From Stenotrophomonas maltophilia (GTDB lineage Bacteria > Pseudomonadota > Gammaproteobacteria > Xanthomonadales > Xanthomonadaceae): 45,235 bases of DNA. The notes under the pieces are model-generated. The model worked only from the letters and a program-made list of their open reading frames with translations, ran no database searches and had not been told where the DNA came from. Of the stretch, positions 31,097 through 39,040 are shown piece after piece (position 1 is the first letter of the stretch; each line of letters begins with the position of its first letter). The position numbers were made by a program, and so were the translations under genes. The stretch spans positions 1 to 45,235 of the forward strand of contig NZ_RAUX01000017.1 of NCBI RefSeq assembly GCF_013464485.1, written 5' to 3'.

Positions 31097-32380
31097 TCAG
31101 TTGACGGAGACGCGTTCTGCGTCCTTGAACAGGTCGCTGCCGGAGACCACGATGCGGTCGCCCGGTTGCACACCCGACTTGATTTCCACTTCGCCCAGGC
31201 TGCTGACGCCCAGTTCCACCGGACGGCGCACGGCGGTGCGGCCATCCATCACGTAGGCCATGCCATTGCCCTGTTCGACGAACGGGCCGCGCTCGACCTT
31301 CAGCACGTTCTTGCGGGTATCGAGCAGCACGCGCACCGACATCCGCTGGCTCTGGCGCAGGCCTTCCGGTTGCGCACTGGCGAAGCGCACGCGGGCGTTG
31401 ACCTCGCCGTTGACCACTTCTGGCGACACCGCGCTGATCTCGCCCGGGAACGGCTGGCCGTTGCCACCGGTCAGCTGCGCAGGCATGCCGATCGCCAGGT
31501 CGCGGGCGAAGCTCTCCGGTACCTTGATCTCGACTTCGAACTTGGACAGATCGACCACGCCCAGCACCGGTGCGTTGGCGGCCAGGTTGGTGGACTGCAC
31601 CGCCTGCACCTGGCCGACCTGGCCATCGAACGGCGCACGCAGCGTCAGCGCATCGACCTGGCGCTGCACTTCGGCCACCACCGCCTTCTGGCGATCGGCC
31701 AGCAGGCGCTTGTTGCGGGCGTCCAGGTCGGCGCCCTGGCTTTGCAGGCGCGCATCGGTGGTGGCGTTGGCCAGGGTGATGTCGGCCTTCTTCAGCGAGT
31801 CCTTGGCCTTGGCCAGGTCGATCTGCGGTACTGCACCGCCGTCGTAACCGCGCTGGTAGCGCTGCAGGTCGCGGTCGGCGGCCTGCCGCTCGATGGTGGC
31901 CTGGTCGGTTTCCTTGCGCGACTTGGCGCGGGCCAGGGTGGCGTCCAGCGCGGCGCGGCTGGCCTCGGCTTCCAGGCCGGCCAGGGTGGCCTGTTCCTGG
32001 GCCAGCTTGCTGCGCAGTTCCGGGCTGTCGATGATCGCCAGCTCCTGGCCCTTCTTCACCACATCGCCGGCGACCACCTTCAGGTCCACGGTACCGGCCG
32101 AGATGGCGTACAGGATCGGGCTGTTGGCGGCGATCACGCGGCCGTCGGCGGCGATGTCGCGGACCAGGTCGCCGCGCTTCACTTCGGCGATGCGCACGCG
32201 GCTGCTGTCGAAAGAGCGGCTGGCATTGGACCAGGCGTGCACGGCCCAACCGATGCCGGCGAGCAGGGCGATCGCGCCCAGCGCCGGCCAGCGGTAGCGG
32301 TAGCGGTGCCAGTTGGCGCGCGGGGCGCTGGCCGGGGCGGAGGAAACGATCTGGTCCTGTGCGGAAGTGTCGCGGATCAT
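31097..32380 (-). CDS. Periplasmic adaptor protein, HlyD/MacA type
   Basis: 427 residues. Short cytoplasmic N-terminus, one transmembrane anchor (about 31-47, WPALGAIALLAGIGWAV), a lipoyl/barrel-sandwich domain (GRVIAANSPILYAISAGTVDLKVVAGDVVKKGQELAIID ... LTLRAPFDGQVGQVQ), a long coiled-coil hairpin (about 110-230, Ala/Lys/Glu/Gln-rich), a beta-barrel domain and a membrane-proximal domain (RRPVELGVSSLGEVEIKSGVQPGDRIVVSG). It links the inner-membrane ABC pump to an outer-membrane channel, presumably TolC encoded elsewhere, since none is in this operon. First gene after the sigma-54 promoter. Confidence 0.93.
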   Translation of the reverse strand: MIRDTSAQDQIVSSAPASAPRANWHRYRYRWPALGAIALLAGIGWAVHAWSNASRSFDSSRVRIAEVKRGDLVRDIAADGRVIAANSPILYAISAGTVDLKVVAGDVVKKGQELAIIDSPELRSKLAQEQATLAGLEAEASRAALDATLARAKSRKETDQATIERQAADRDLQRYQRGYDGGAVPQIDLAKAKDSLKKADITLANATTDARLQSQGADLDARNKRLLADRQKAVVAEVQRQVDALTLRAPFDGQVGQVQAVQSTNLAANAPVLGVVDLSKFEVEIKVPESFARDLAIGMPAQLTGGNGQPFPGEISAVSPEVVNGEVNARVRFASAQPEGLRQSQRMSVRVLLDTRKNVLKVERGPFVEQGNGMAYVMDGRTAVRRPVELGVSSLGEVEIKSGVQPGDRIVVSGSDLFKDAERVSVN

Positions 32381-32410
32381 CGGGTGCGTGCCTGACGGTG
32401 GTAATCAATA

Positions 32411-32430
32411 CCAAGCACGTAGCGTGCCAA
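32411..32430 (-). promoter_or_regulatory. Sigma-54 (RpoN) promoter of the adaptor-ABC-PDZ-two-component operon
   Basis: On the minus strand the bases read TTGGCACG-CTAC-GTGCTT: the -24 block TTGGCACG is a full match to the consensus YTGGCACG, and the -12 block GTGCT differs from TTGCW only at the first base. GG (32428-32427) and GC (32416-32415) are exactly 10 bases apart, the strict sigma-54 spacing. Predicted start near 32403, 23 bases before the ATG at 32380. Direct sequence evidence plus established consensus. Confidence 0.88.
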
Positions 32431-32472
32431 CTTTATTTCATTTATTTTCAATGAGTTGGCGTTTATGTGGAC

Positions 32473-32541
32473 GTGTCCGGGTGTCCGCGGACACCTTTCC
32501 GGACACTTTCATTAAGCGGACAGGAGGGGGAAGGCGGACAC
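32473..32541. promoter_or_regulatory. Array of GTGTCCG/CGGACAC sites, likely activator-binding enhancer
   Basis: A perfect 14-bp palindrome GTGTCCGCGGACAC at 32481-32494 sits inside a wider inverted pair GTGTCCGG (32473-32480) and CCGGACAC (32499-32506). Two more half sites follow: GCGGACAG (32516-32523) and GCGGACAC (32534-32541). The palindrome centre is about 85 bases upstream of the predicted sigma-54 start, the usual distance for an NtrC-type enhancer. The outermost half sites fall in the promoter region of glmS. Confidence 0.65.
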
Positions 32542-32547
32542 GCACGC

Positions 32548-32553
32548 TAGAAT
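32548..32553 (+). promoter_or_regulatory. -10 element TAGAAT of glmS
   Basis: TAGAAT ends 30 bases before the glmS start, predicted leader about 24 bases. The -35 region is poor and is covered by CGGACAC half sites. Same hexamer as at glmU, gloA and yajQ. Confidence 0.5.
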
Positions 32554-32583
32554 GCCGCGATCGTCTTCAAGGAAACGCGTGAC

Positions 32584-34422
32584 ATGTGTGGAATCGTGGG
32601 TGCGATCGCCGATCGCGACGTAGTGCCGGTACTGATCGAGGGTCTGAAGCGCCTTGAGTACCGGGGTTACGATTCCTCCGGCATCGCCGTGATCGACCAG
32701 GGAGAGCGGCCGGAAGTGCGCCGTGTGCGTCGTACCGGTCGCGTGTCGGAAATGGCCACGGCGGCCGAGGCCGAGGGCTTCAACGCGCTGCTGGGCATCG
32801 GGCACACCCGTTGGGCCACCCATGGCGGTGTCACCGAGGCCAACGCGCATCCGCACATCAGTCACGGCGTAGCGCTGGTGCACAACGGCATCATCGAGAA
32901 CCACGAGGAACAGCGCGAGAAGCTGCGCGCACTGGGCTACACCTTCGAATCGCAGACCGATACCGAAGTCATTGCCCATCTGATCCACCATCACCTGAAG
33001 GACGGCGATGACCTGCTGGTGGCACTGCAGCACACAGTGAAGGAACTGACCGGCGCCTACGCGCTGGCCGTGGTCAGCCGTGCCGAGCCGGAACGCTTCG
33101 TGTGCGCGCGCATGGGCTGCCCGCTGCTGGTCGGCCTGGGCGAGGGTGAGAACTTCGTTGCCTCGGATGTGTCGGCAGTGATCTCGGCCACGCGCAAGGT
33201 GATCTTCCTGGAAGAGGGCGACACCGCCGAAATCCGTCGCGACGGCGTGCGCATCTTCGACGGCCATGACCAGCCGGTCGAGCGCGAGGTGCACCTGTCC
33301 GACGTGTCGCTGGCCTCGCTGGAGCTGGGCCCGTACCGCCACTTCATGCAGAAGGAAATCCACGAGCAGCCGCGTGCGCTGGGGGACACCATCGAGGCGG
33401 CGATCGACGCCGGCGGTTTCCCGGCCGAACTGTTCGGTAAGAATGCCGAGGCCGTGTTGTCGGGCATTGAAGGCGTGCAGATCCTCGCCTGCGGCACCAG
33501 CTACTACGCCGGCCTGACCGCACGTTACTGGATCGAGGCGATCGCCGGCCTGCCATGCAGTGTGGAAATCGCCAGCGAGTATCGCTATCGCGCGGCCTAT
33601 GCGAACCCGAAGCACCTGATCGTCACCATTTCCCAGTCCGGCGAAACGCTGGATACGATGGAGGCGTTGAAGTACGCCAAGTCGCTGGGGCACACGCACA
33701 CGCTGTCGATCTGCAACGTGCCGGAAAGTGCGATTCCGCGCGCCAGTGAGCTGGTCTGCTACACCCGCGCCGGCGCCGAGATCGGCGTGGCCTCGACCAA
33801 GGCGTTCACCACCCAGCTGGCCGCACTGTTCCAGCTGACCGTGGTGCTGGGCAAGCTGCATGGCCGCATCGACGCGGCACAGGAAGTGGATTACCTGGAG
33901 CAGCTGCGCTTCCTGCCGGGCAGCGTGCAGCACGCGCTGAACCTGGAGCCGCAGATCGCGGCATGGGCCGAGCGCTTCGCGCGCAAGGCCAACGCATTGT
34001 TCCTGGGGCGCGGCCTGCATTACCCGATCGCACTGGAAGGCGCGCTCAAGCTCAAGGAAATCTCCTATATCCACGCTGAGGCCTATCCGGCCGGTGAACT
34101 GAAGCACGGCCCGCTGGCGCTGGTGGACGAGGATATGCCGGTGGTGGTGATCGCCCCCAACGACAGCCTGCTGGAGAAGGTGAAGTCGAACATGCAGGAA
34201 GTGCGTGCGCGTGGCGGCGAACTGTTCGTGTTTGCCGACCAGGACAGCAATTTCAACGAGTCCGAAGGCGTGCATGTGATCCGCACGCCGCGCCATGCCG
34301 GCGTGCTCAGCCCGATCGTGCACACCATTCCGGTGCAGCTGCTGGCTTACCACACCGCACTGGCGCGCGGCACCGACGTGGACAAGCCGCGCAATCTGGC
34401 CAAGAGCGTGACGGTGGAGTAA
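32584..34422 (+). CDS. glmS: Glutamine-fructose-6-phosphate aminotransferase
   Basis: 612 residues, normal length. Makes glucosamine 6-phosphate from fructose 6-phosphate and glutamine, the entry step to UDP-GlcNAc. Nucleophilic Cys2 in [16 protein letters not shown] and [10 protein letters not shown] in the glutaminase domain; two SIS domains with CGTSYYAGL and [13 protein letters not shown]; conserved C-terminus [19 protein letters not shown] about 10 bases upstream. Single gene with its own terminator. No glmS ribozyme is expected in Gram-negatives, and the 24-base leader leaves no room for one; control by GlmY/GlmZ-like sRNA cannot be judged. Confidence 0.98.
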   Translation: MCGIVGAIADRDVVPVLIEGLKRLEYRGYDSSGIAVIDQGERPEVRRVRRTGRVSEMATAAEAEGFNALLGIGHTRWATHGGVTEANAHPHISHGVALVHNGIIENHEEQREKLRALGYTFESQTDTEVIAHLIHHHLKDGDDLLVALQHTVKELTGAYALAVVSRAEPERFVCARMGCPLLVGLGEGENFVASDVSAVISATRKVIFLEEGDTAEIRRDGVRIFDGHDQPVEREVHLSDVSLASLELGPYRHFMQKEIHEQPRALGDTIEAAIDAGGFPAELFGKNAEAVLSGIEGVQILACGTSYYAGLTARYWIEAIAGLPCSVEIASEYRYRAAYANPKHLIVTISQSGETLDTMEALKYAKSLGHTHTLSICNVPESAIPRASELVCYTRAGAEIGVASTKAFTTQLAALFQLTVVLGKLHGRIDAAQEVDYLEQLRFLPGSVQHALNLEPQIAAWAERFARKANALFLGRGLHYPIALEGALKLKEISYIHAEAYPAGELKHGPLALVDEDMPVVVIAPNDSLLEKVKSNMQEVRARGGELFVFADQDSNFNESEGVHVIRTPRHAGVLSPIVHTIPVQLLAYHTALARGTDVDKPRNLAKSVTVE

Positions 34423-34453
34423 GGCCTGGCCGATCTGCTGGCAGTACCGACGA

Positions 34454-34480
34454 GGGCGGCCCGATGGGTCGCCCTTTTTT
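34454..34480 (+). terminator. Intrinsic terminator of glmS
   Basis: GGGCGGCCC-GAT-GGGTCGCCC (one G-T pair) followed by TTTTTT, 32 bases past the stop. Confidence 0.93.
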
Positions 34481-34602
34481 CATGCCGGCATGGCATTCTC
34501 TGCGGCCGAACCCGCGCATCACGGAGGATGCCTGTGCAGGCTGCCATGCGACGATCCATGCCCTGCACAGTGATGCCGGAGCTTCATTTCACTGTTGGCA
34601 GT

Positions 34603-34655
34603 GCACACCCGCAACGGGTGTGCCTGGCCATGTCCATTCCGCGCGCGATGGCGCG
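34603..34655 (+). other. Two hairpins upstream of the DUF2846 gene
   Basis: GCACACCCG-CAA-CGGGTGTGC (34603-34623) and GCGCGC-GAT-GGCGCGC (about 34640-34655), just before the ribosome binding site AGGGG of the lipoprotein gene. They may be part of its mRNA leader or REP-type units. Confidence 0.45.
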
Positions 34656-34672
34656 CATTACAGGGGCTGTAG

Positions 34673-35134
34673 ATGAAAAAGCTGCATGGAGTCGCGTTGG
34701 CGGTGGCAATCAGTGCGCTGTCCGGTTGCGCGAGCGTTCCGATGACCGAGAAGAGCGTGGTGGATACGGCCAAGACCTTCCCGGCACCGCAGGACGGCAA
34801 GTCCGGGGTGTACGTGTTCCGCAACAGTTTCGTCGGCAAGGCACTGAAGAAGGATGTGCTGATCGATGGGCAGTGCCTGGGCGAAACCGCCGACAAGGTG
34901 TTCTTCTATACCCAGGTTGCCGGTGACCAGGAACATGTGATCTCCACCGAGTCGGAGTTCTCGCCCAACGACCTCAAGCTGTTTACCGAAGCCGGTCGCA
35001 ACTACTTCATCCAGCAGTCGATCAAGATGGGCGTGTTCGTTGGCGGCGCGAAGCTGACGGTGGTTCCGGAAGCGGAAGGGCGCAGCCAAGTGATGCAGCT
35101 GAAGATGGCCCAGAACGGGCGTTGCTCGAAGTAA
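34673..35134 (+). CDS. DUF2846 family lipoprotein
   Basis: 153 residues. Lipoprotein signal MKKLHGVALAVAISALSGC with Cys19 in a SGC lipobox. The body GVYVFRNSFVGKALKKDVLIDGQCLGETADKVFFYTQVAGDQEHVISTES is the DUF2846 domain, a small beta-sandwich of unknown role found in many proteobacterial lipoproteins. AGGGG lies 8 bases before the ATG. Placed between glmS and a CBS-domain gene, with no operon link. A GGCCGGCG/CGCCGGCC hairpin 8 bases past the stop may end the transcript. Confidence 0.85.
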   Translation: MKKLHGVALAVAISALSGCASVPMTEKSVVDTAKTFPAPQDGKSGVYVFRNSFVGKALKKDVLIDGQCLGETADKVFFYTQVAGDQEHVISTESEFSPNDLKLFTEAGRNYFIQQSIKMGVFVGGAKLTVVPEAEGRSQVMQLKMAQNGRCSK

Positions 35135-35550
35135 CCCCGGTGGCCGGCGGGAGGCTGCGCCTTTCGCCGGCCCACCCGAAGTGGGACGGCGCAGGGCCGT
35201 TCTGTCCGTGCCCGGCCGCGGAAGATCAATCTTGAGTGCGCGGAACCGCCGGTGTTCAGCCTCGGTTTCAGCGGCGGTGCCATTCTCTGGATCGTCGGTG
35301 GGTTCCCACGACGAACTGTCCCATCGGTGCCGGTAGTGGCCGTGGTCGGCAGTCGTAGAATCGAACCGACCGAGATACGGGTTGCGCTGCCGGACCCGCC
35401 TCGTTGGCGTTGCAGCACGTGGTCTGCCGGTCCGGTCCAGGAGCGCGCAGCCGGTGCGCCAGACGTGCGCTGAAAGGTCTGTTCCCGGGGAGGGGGCGTA
35501 TCGGAAGAGCACACTTTTTTGACTTCAGTGACCTGCACCAGGAAACAAGA
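35135..35550. other. 416-base intergenic region upstream of the CBS gene
   Basis: No supported gene. It starts with a hairpin GGCCGGCG/CGCCGGCC (35142-35149 with 35165-35172) and CCCAC/GTGGG; the rest has a TAGAAT -10-like hexamer at 35356-35361, which would give the CBS gene a leader near 180 bases. A T-run TTTTTT at 35514-35519 lacks a stem. A small RNA or leader is possible but not shown. Confidence 0.5.
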
Positions 35551-35982
35551 ATGAACGTCCGCGAACTCCTGCAATCCAAGAAAGAAGCTGTCATCACCAT
35601 CGATGCGGAAGACACCATCGGTGCCGCCGCCCACAAGATGAGCGCGAACAAAATCGCTGCGCTGGTGGTGATGAAGGACGATGCCCCGGTCGGCATCATC
35701 TCCGAAAAGGACATCGTGCGTACCCTGGCCGATGACGGCCCGCAGGCCGGGCGCCGGGTGATTTCCAGCGTGCCCTCCACCGGTCTGGAAGGCATCGCGC
35801 CGGAAGCCACGCTGAAGCAGGCCATGTCGCTGATGACGTACTCACGGCGCCGTCATCTGATGGTTACCGACGGCACGCGCCTGGTCGGCATCCTCAGCCT
35901 GGGCGACATCGTGAAGAACCTGCTGGGCGAGCTGGAGCTGGAAAAGGCCGTGCTGCAGGACATCTACATGGCGGCGCATTGA
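35551..35982 (+). CDS. CBS-domain pair protein
   Basis: 143 residues made almost entirely of two CBS domains: VITIDAEDTIGAAAHKMSANKIAALVVMKDDAPVGIISEKDIVRTL (about 14-62) and GIAPEATLKQAMSLMTYSRRRHLMVTDGTRLVGILSLGDIVKNLL (about 80-128). Stand-alone CBS pairs bind adenosine nucleotides such as AMP, ATP or SAM and regulate partner proteins; HRP1-like proteins are similar. AGGA lies 7 bases before the ATG. Followed by an intrinsic terminator, so a single-gene unit. The partner cannot be inferred from the neighbours. Confidence 0.9.
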   Translation: MNVRELLQSKKEAVITIDAEDTIGAAAHKMSANKIAALVVMKDDAPVGIISEKDIVRTLADDGPQAGRRVISSVPSTGLEGIAPEATLKQAMSLMTYSRRRHLMVTDGTRLVGILSLGDIVKNLLGELELEKAVLQDIYMAAH

Positions 35983-36014
35983 CGCTGCAACAGAAGCCTC
36001 GCTGGTAGCAGAAC

Positions 36015-36046
36015 AACGGCCGGGTGCGGATGCACCTGGCCGTTTT
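36015..36046 (+). terminator. Intrinsic terminator of the CBS gene
   Basis: AACGGCC-G-GGTGC, GGAT loop, GCACC-T-GGCCGTT and then TT; one G-T pair in the stem. Confidence 0.85.
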
Positions 36047-36085
36047 CCTGTGCGCGCTTTGATTCGGCTAGTCTGATCAGGCGTG

Positions 36086-36097
36086 AACGTGCACGTT
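36086..36097. promoter_or_regulatory. 12-bp palindrome upstream of the unknown 564-residue gene
   Basis: AACGTGCACGTT is a perfect palindrome centred 28 bases before the start codon, placed where a repressor could block transcription. No promoter is certain. Speculative operator. Confidence 0.35.
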
Positions 36098-36119
36098 GCA
36101 GACAGCGAGAGGAAATGGA

Positions 36120-37814
36120 ATGTTCCAGAATGCGAGAAGGGAATTACTGGGCCCGCTGCATAGCCTGCTGAAGCGGCCGCTGGAGTTCCGCGCGGTGGAC
36201 AGCATTGAGAAGCATCTGCGCCGGTTGCTTGAAACACGCCCGGACTACGACGCATTGCGTGAGCTTGCGCGCTGGTACGACGCACAGCGGGCGGCCGTAT
36301 TGCCGCTGTTGCCGGCACTGCATGCGGAGTTGCAGGATCGGCTCTCCATCATCCTGCCTGCCGGTGCCTGTGTAGATCGCGTAGCGACCAGCGTGCGGCA
36401 CGGGCAGGGCGGCGCCGAGCCATTCCCGCAATGTGCGCAGGCATCGGCGCAGATCCAGCTGGAGCGCCTCTCCGACCTGCTGGAGCTCGCCCAGTGCGGA
36501 GCGGGCGATCCATCGCAGGACGACGTTGTATGCCAGACCCTGCAGGTCATGCTGCTGAGCGAGGCGCTTGCGCTGGTGCTTTCCGGATTGGCGTGCGCCT
36601 CCCGGCAGAGTGACGGATCGCTGCTGCTTGAACCCGGCGATGACCACAGCCTGGGTCTGCTGAAGCAGGCCTGGTTCGCGCGGTGGCTGGACAGCAACAG
36701 CGCGATGGCGTTGATGTTCCGCATTGCCGAGTGTTCCGCTCAGGCCGCGGGGCGTTCCACGCAACTGGATGAGCTGCTGGCCCATGCGGTACTGGACCGG
36801 GCACTGACCGTTACCTGGGCGTTTCTGGAATCGGATGCCACCTCGCACAGAAGCATGGCCTTTGCCCATGACGCTGCTCGTCTGGTCGTTTTCATGCTTT
36901 CCCGCCATGGAGCAGGAGAGATTTTCATTGGACGAGCACAGCTGCGCGAAGCGCACCTGGATGATGTCCTGCAGACCATCCTGGCGTGGCAGTCAAAGGG
37001 ATTGAGAACCGATTGGATGGTGGTGCCGGGGCCGACGGGCTACATGCTGGCCGGTGGCTGGGACAAGGCGCTGCGCTGTGTGCTGGTGCAGTTCGCGCAG
37101 TCGGCCGGTGAGACCGAGCTGCTGCGTAGGCTGATCGGCGGTGATGGATTCGAACGGAGCTATATCCGAAGCCGCCTGGAACGCCAGCTGATCCAGCCGC
37201 AGCGCTATTCCGTGCACGAGGGAATCCAGAAGCACCATGTGCTGAAGGATCCGCCAGCCGATCTGGATGTGGAGTACATCCTTCACGACTCGCTGTTGCA
37301 GCATCACTACTTCATTCAGGCCAAGCACGCCGCCAGGGGCGAGGTGGGGTATCTGGACAGCGTGGTCGCGGCGCTGCAGAAGGATCTCAGCGATGGCCTG
37401 CGGCAGTTGCGAGGGGCCAAGGCCTGCCTGGAAGATGGCCGGCTGGAGCCCCTGTGGGCGTCACGCGGGTTGTCGGGCGTGACCGCCGCCAACAGCAGTT
37501 TCCTGCTGGTCCATAACATCGCGCATCTTGACCTGCAGGTGACCGACGATGGCATCGCGCTTTATGACTGGCGGACGCTGCGGAATCTACTGGATGACGC
37601 GGCCGTCACTGTCAGAAGGCCTGGGGAGCAGGAGATCCTTCGGCGCGCTGCTTCACCACTGAGCGTCGCCAATCCGATGGATGTGGTGCACACGTTGCTT
37701 TCCGAACACGGCATCTATGCGGGAGCCGAACAGGCCGTGTGGGCACCCTTGGCCGTCACCAGTTCGATGGAGCTGGTGGCCGGCCGTGTGCATATGCGCG
37801 CCTTGGGGATCTGA
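36120..37814 (+). CDS. Large uncharacterised protein, possible PD-(D/E)xK nuclease core
   Basis: 564 residues, no family recognised with confidence. No signal peptide or membrane helix; mainly helical (about residues 1-330), then a mixed region. Residues 381-403 read DLDVEYIL...FIQAKHA: acidic residues Asp383/Glu385 on a strand, about 15 residues, then hydrophobic strand with Gln400-x-Lys402, which resembles the D...(D/E/Q)xK core of restriction-like nucleases; a helix with Gln and Lys follows (VVAALQKDLSDGLRQL), and FLLVHNIAHLDLQVTDDGIALYDWRTLRNLL resembles the strand-helix end of such domains. This is inference. Start at 36120 uses GAGAGGAAA upstream. Codon use is looser than that of neighbouring glmS, suggesting acquisition. 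No partner genes next to it. Confidence 0.7.
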   Translation: MFQNARRELLGPLHSLLKRPLEFRAVDSIEKHLRRLLETRPDYDALRELARWYDAQRAAVLPLLPALHAELQDRLSIILPAGACVDRVATSVRHGQGGAEPFPQCAQASAQIQLERLSDLLELAQCGAGDPSQDDVVCQTLQVMLLSEALALVLSGLACASRQSDGSLLLEPGDDHSLGLLKQAWFARWLDSNSAMALMFRIAECSAQAAGRSTQLDELLAHAVLDRALTVTWAFLESDATSHRSMAFAHDAARLVVFMLSRHGAGEIFIGRAQLREAHLDDVLQTILAWQSKGLRTDWMVVPGPTGYMLAGGWDKALRCVLVQFAQSAGETELLRRLIGGDGFERSYIRSRLERQLIQPQRYSVHEGIQKHHVLKDPPADLDVEYILHDSLLQHHYFIQAKHAARGEVGYLDSVVAALQKDLSDGLRQLRGAKACLEDGRLEPLWASRGLSGVTAANSSFLLVHNIAHLDLQVTDDGIALYDWRTLRNLLDDAAVTVRRPGEQEILRRAASPLSVANPMDVVHTLLSEHGIYAGAEQAVWAPLAVTSSMELVAGRVHMRALGI

Positions 37815-37878
37815 GGGCGCCGCGCGCATCCAAGCGGACACCGCGTCGGCACCGGGCAGCTCCGATCGCAGCCAGGGC

Positions 37879-38307
37879 CTAGAACGTCACCTTGACCGAA
37901 TCCGCGCTGTAGTTCGCCGGGCCGTGGTAGACCACCTCGATGTTGTTGCCATCCGGGTCCAGCACGAACGCCCCGTAGTAGCCCGGATGGTAGGGACGCT
38001 CGCCCGGCGCGCCGTTGTCGGTGCCGCCGGCGGCGATCGCGGCGGTGTGGAAGGCATCCACGGTGGCGGCATCGCGGGCCTGGAAGGCCAGGTGATGGCG
38101 ACCGGTCAACTGGCCGGCCGCAGCCTCGCTGCTGGCGCTGGAAATGAACAGCTCGTCGGCCCAGAAGTAATCATCGCCTTCGCCGGCGATCGGGATGCCG
38201 ATGGTGTCGAACACCGCCTGATAGAAGCGGCGGCTGGCGGCCAGATCACGCACCACCAGCTGGATGTGGTCGATCAGGCGGCCACGGTGCAGTTCCATCG
38301 TTTCCAT
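37879..38307 (-). CDS. VOC family protein (glyoxalase/dioxygenase fold)
   Basis: 142 residues, a single VOC unit of two beta-alpha-beta-beta-beta modules. IDHIQLVVRDLAASRRFYQAVFDTIGIPI starts the first and RHHLAFQARDAATVDAFHTAAIAAGG the second; YYGAFVLDPDGNNIEVVYHGP is the common C-terminal strand with its metal-binding Glu. Possible metal ligands are His15, His74-75 and Glu in NIEVV. Substrate unknown; family members include fosfomycin or bleomycin resistance proteins and isomerases. GAGG precedes the ATG at 38307. It follows gloA on the same strand, with a 26-bp-stem inverted repeat between. Confidence 0.85.
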   Translation of the reverse strand: METMELHRGRLIDHIQLVVRDLAASRRFYQAVFDTIGIPIAGEGDDYFWADELFISSASSEAAAGQLTGRHHLAFQARDAATVDAFHTAAIAAGGTDNGAPGERPYHPGYYGAFVLDPDGNNIEVVYHGPANYSADSVKVTF

Positions 38308-38320
38308 ACGAACCTCGCAG

Positions 38321-38399
38321 AAAAAGGGGACGGAGGGGATTAAGTCACTTTCGGCCCAATAGTGCCAGAAACGACTTAATCCCCTCCGTCCCCTTTTTT
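38321..38399. repeat. Perfect inverted repeat, 26-bp arms, MITE-like
   Basis: Arms at 38321-38346 and 38373-38398 are perfect inverted repeats, beginning AAAAAGGGGACGGAGG and ending with ATTAAGTC, around a 26-base loop. I recognise the GGGGACGGAGGGGATTAAG core as recurring in xanthomonad genomes. The right end lies 2 bases past the gloA stop, and the left end starts 14 bases before the start codon of the next VOC gene. The T6 tail lets it act as a terminator on either strand. Confidence 0.85.
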
Positions 38400-38400
38400 G

Positions 38401-38916
38401 TCAGTTGGCGATGATCTCGACCCAGTAGCCGTCCGGGTCCTTGATGAAGGCCAGATTCTTCATGCGGCCGTCGGTCAGGCGCTTCTGGAAGGTGACGCCA
38501 AGGGCCTCGAAGCGCTGGCAGGCGGCTTCGATGTCCGGCACCGACACGCAGATATGGCCGAAGCCGCGCGGGTCGCTGTTGCCGTCGTGGTAAACCGCGC
38601 CGTCCTGGTTCTCGGTGCCGTGGTTGTGGGTCAGTTCCAGCACGCCCGGAAGGCCGGCCATCCACAGGCGGCGCTGGGCATCGTCTTCCGGTACCAGCGC
38701 GCCGGCCGGCACGTAGGCCAGGAAGTACAGGCTGAACTGGGCGTCCGGGAAGTCGCGCTTGTCGATCAGCTGGTAGCCCAGCACGCGGGTGTAGAAGTCC
38801 AGCGAGGCAGTGATGTCCTTGACCCGCAGCATGGTGTGGTTGAACACGAAGCCGTTGGTCTCGGCCGGGGCCTGGGCGGCGACGCCGGGAACATCGCGCA
38901 GGGCGGGAATGGTCAT
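38401..38916 (-). CDS. gloA: Lactoylglutathione lyase (glyoxalase I)
   Basis: 171 residues. Isomerises the hemithioacetal of methylglyoxal and glutathione to S-lactoylglutathione. Metal ligands in the expected order: His27 (FNHTMLRV), Glu94 (VLELTHNHG), His121 (GFGHICVSV) and Glu167 (WVEIIAN). The N-terminal extension and HNHGTE insertion place it in the long, eukaryote-like zinc type (as in Pseudomonas and Xanthomonas) and not the short nickel type of E. coli. AAGGA 8 bases before the ATG; a TAGAAT -10 lies at 38960-38965. Confidence 0.95.
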   Translation of the reverse strand: MTIPALRDVPGVAAQAPAETNGFVFNHTMLRVKDITASLDFYTRVLGYQLIDKRDFPDAQFSLYFLAYVPAGALVPEDDAQRRLWMAGLPGVLELTHNHGTENQDGAVYHDGNSDPRGFGHICVSVPDIEAACQRFEALGVTFQKRLTDGRMKNLAFIKDPDGYWVEIIAN

Positions 38917-38959
38917 GGGGGAGTCCTTCAGACAGGGCCGTTGCCGGCCGGATGGTGTC

Positions 38960-38965
38960 ATTCTA
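38960..38965 (-). promoter_or_regulatory. -10 element TAGAAT of gloA
   Basis: On the minus strand TAGAAT lies 43 bases before the gloA start; no clear -35. Confidence 0.45.
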
Positions 38966-38993
38966 CCGGCCAGCACCTGACAGCACCGCGACG

Positions 38994-38999
38994 TACAAT
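38994..38999 (+). promoter_or_regulatory. -10 element TACAAT of the PLP enzyme gene
   Basis: TACAAT on the plus strand, 41 bases before the start codon at 39041, back to back with the gloA promoter. Confidence 0.45.
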
Positions 39000-39040
39000 G
39001 GCCGGATCGCACCGTTCCGTCCTGACAACGATTGCCCGCC

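Noticed and set aside
32554-32583. glmS ribozyme
   Set aside because: That ribozyme is found in Gram-positives and needs well over 100 bases; the predicted leader is about 24 bases.
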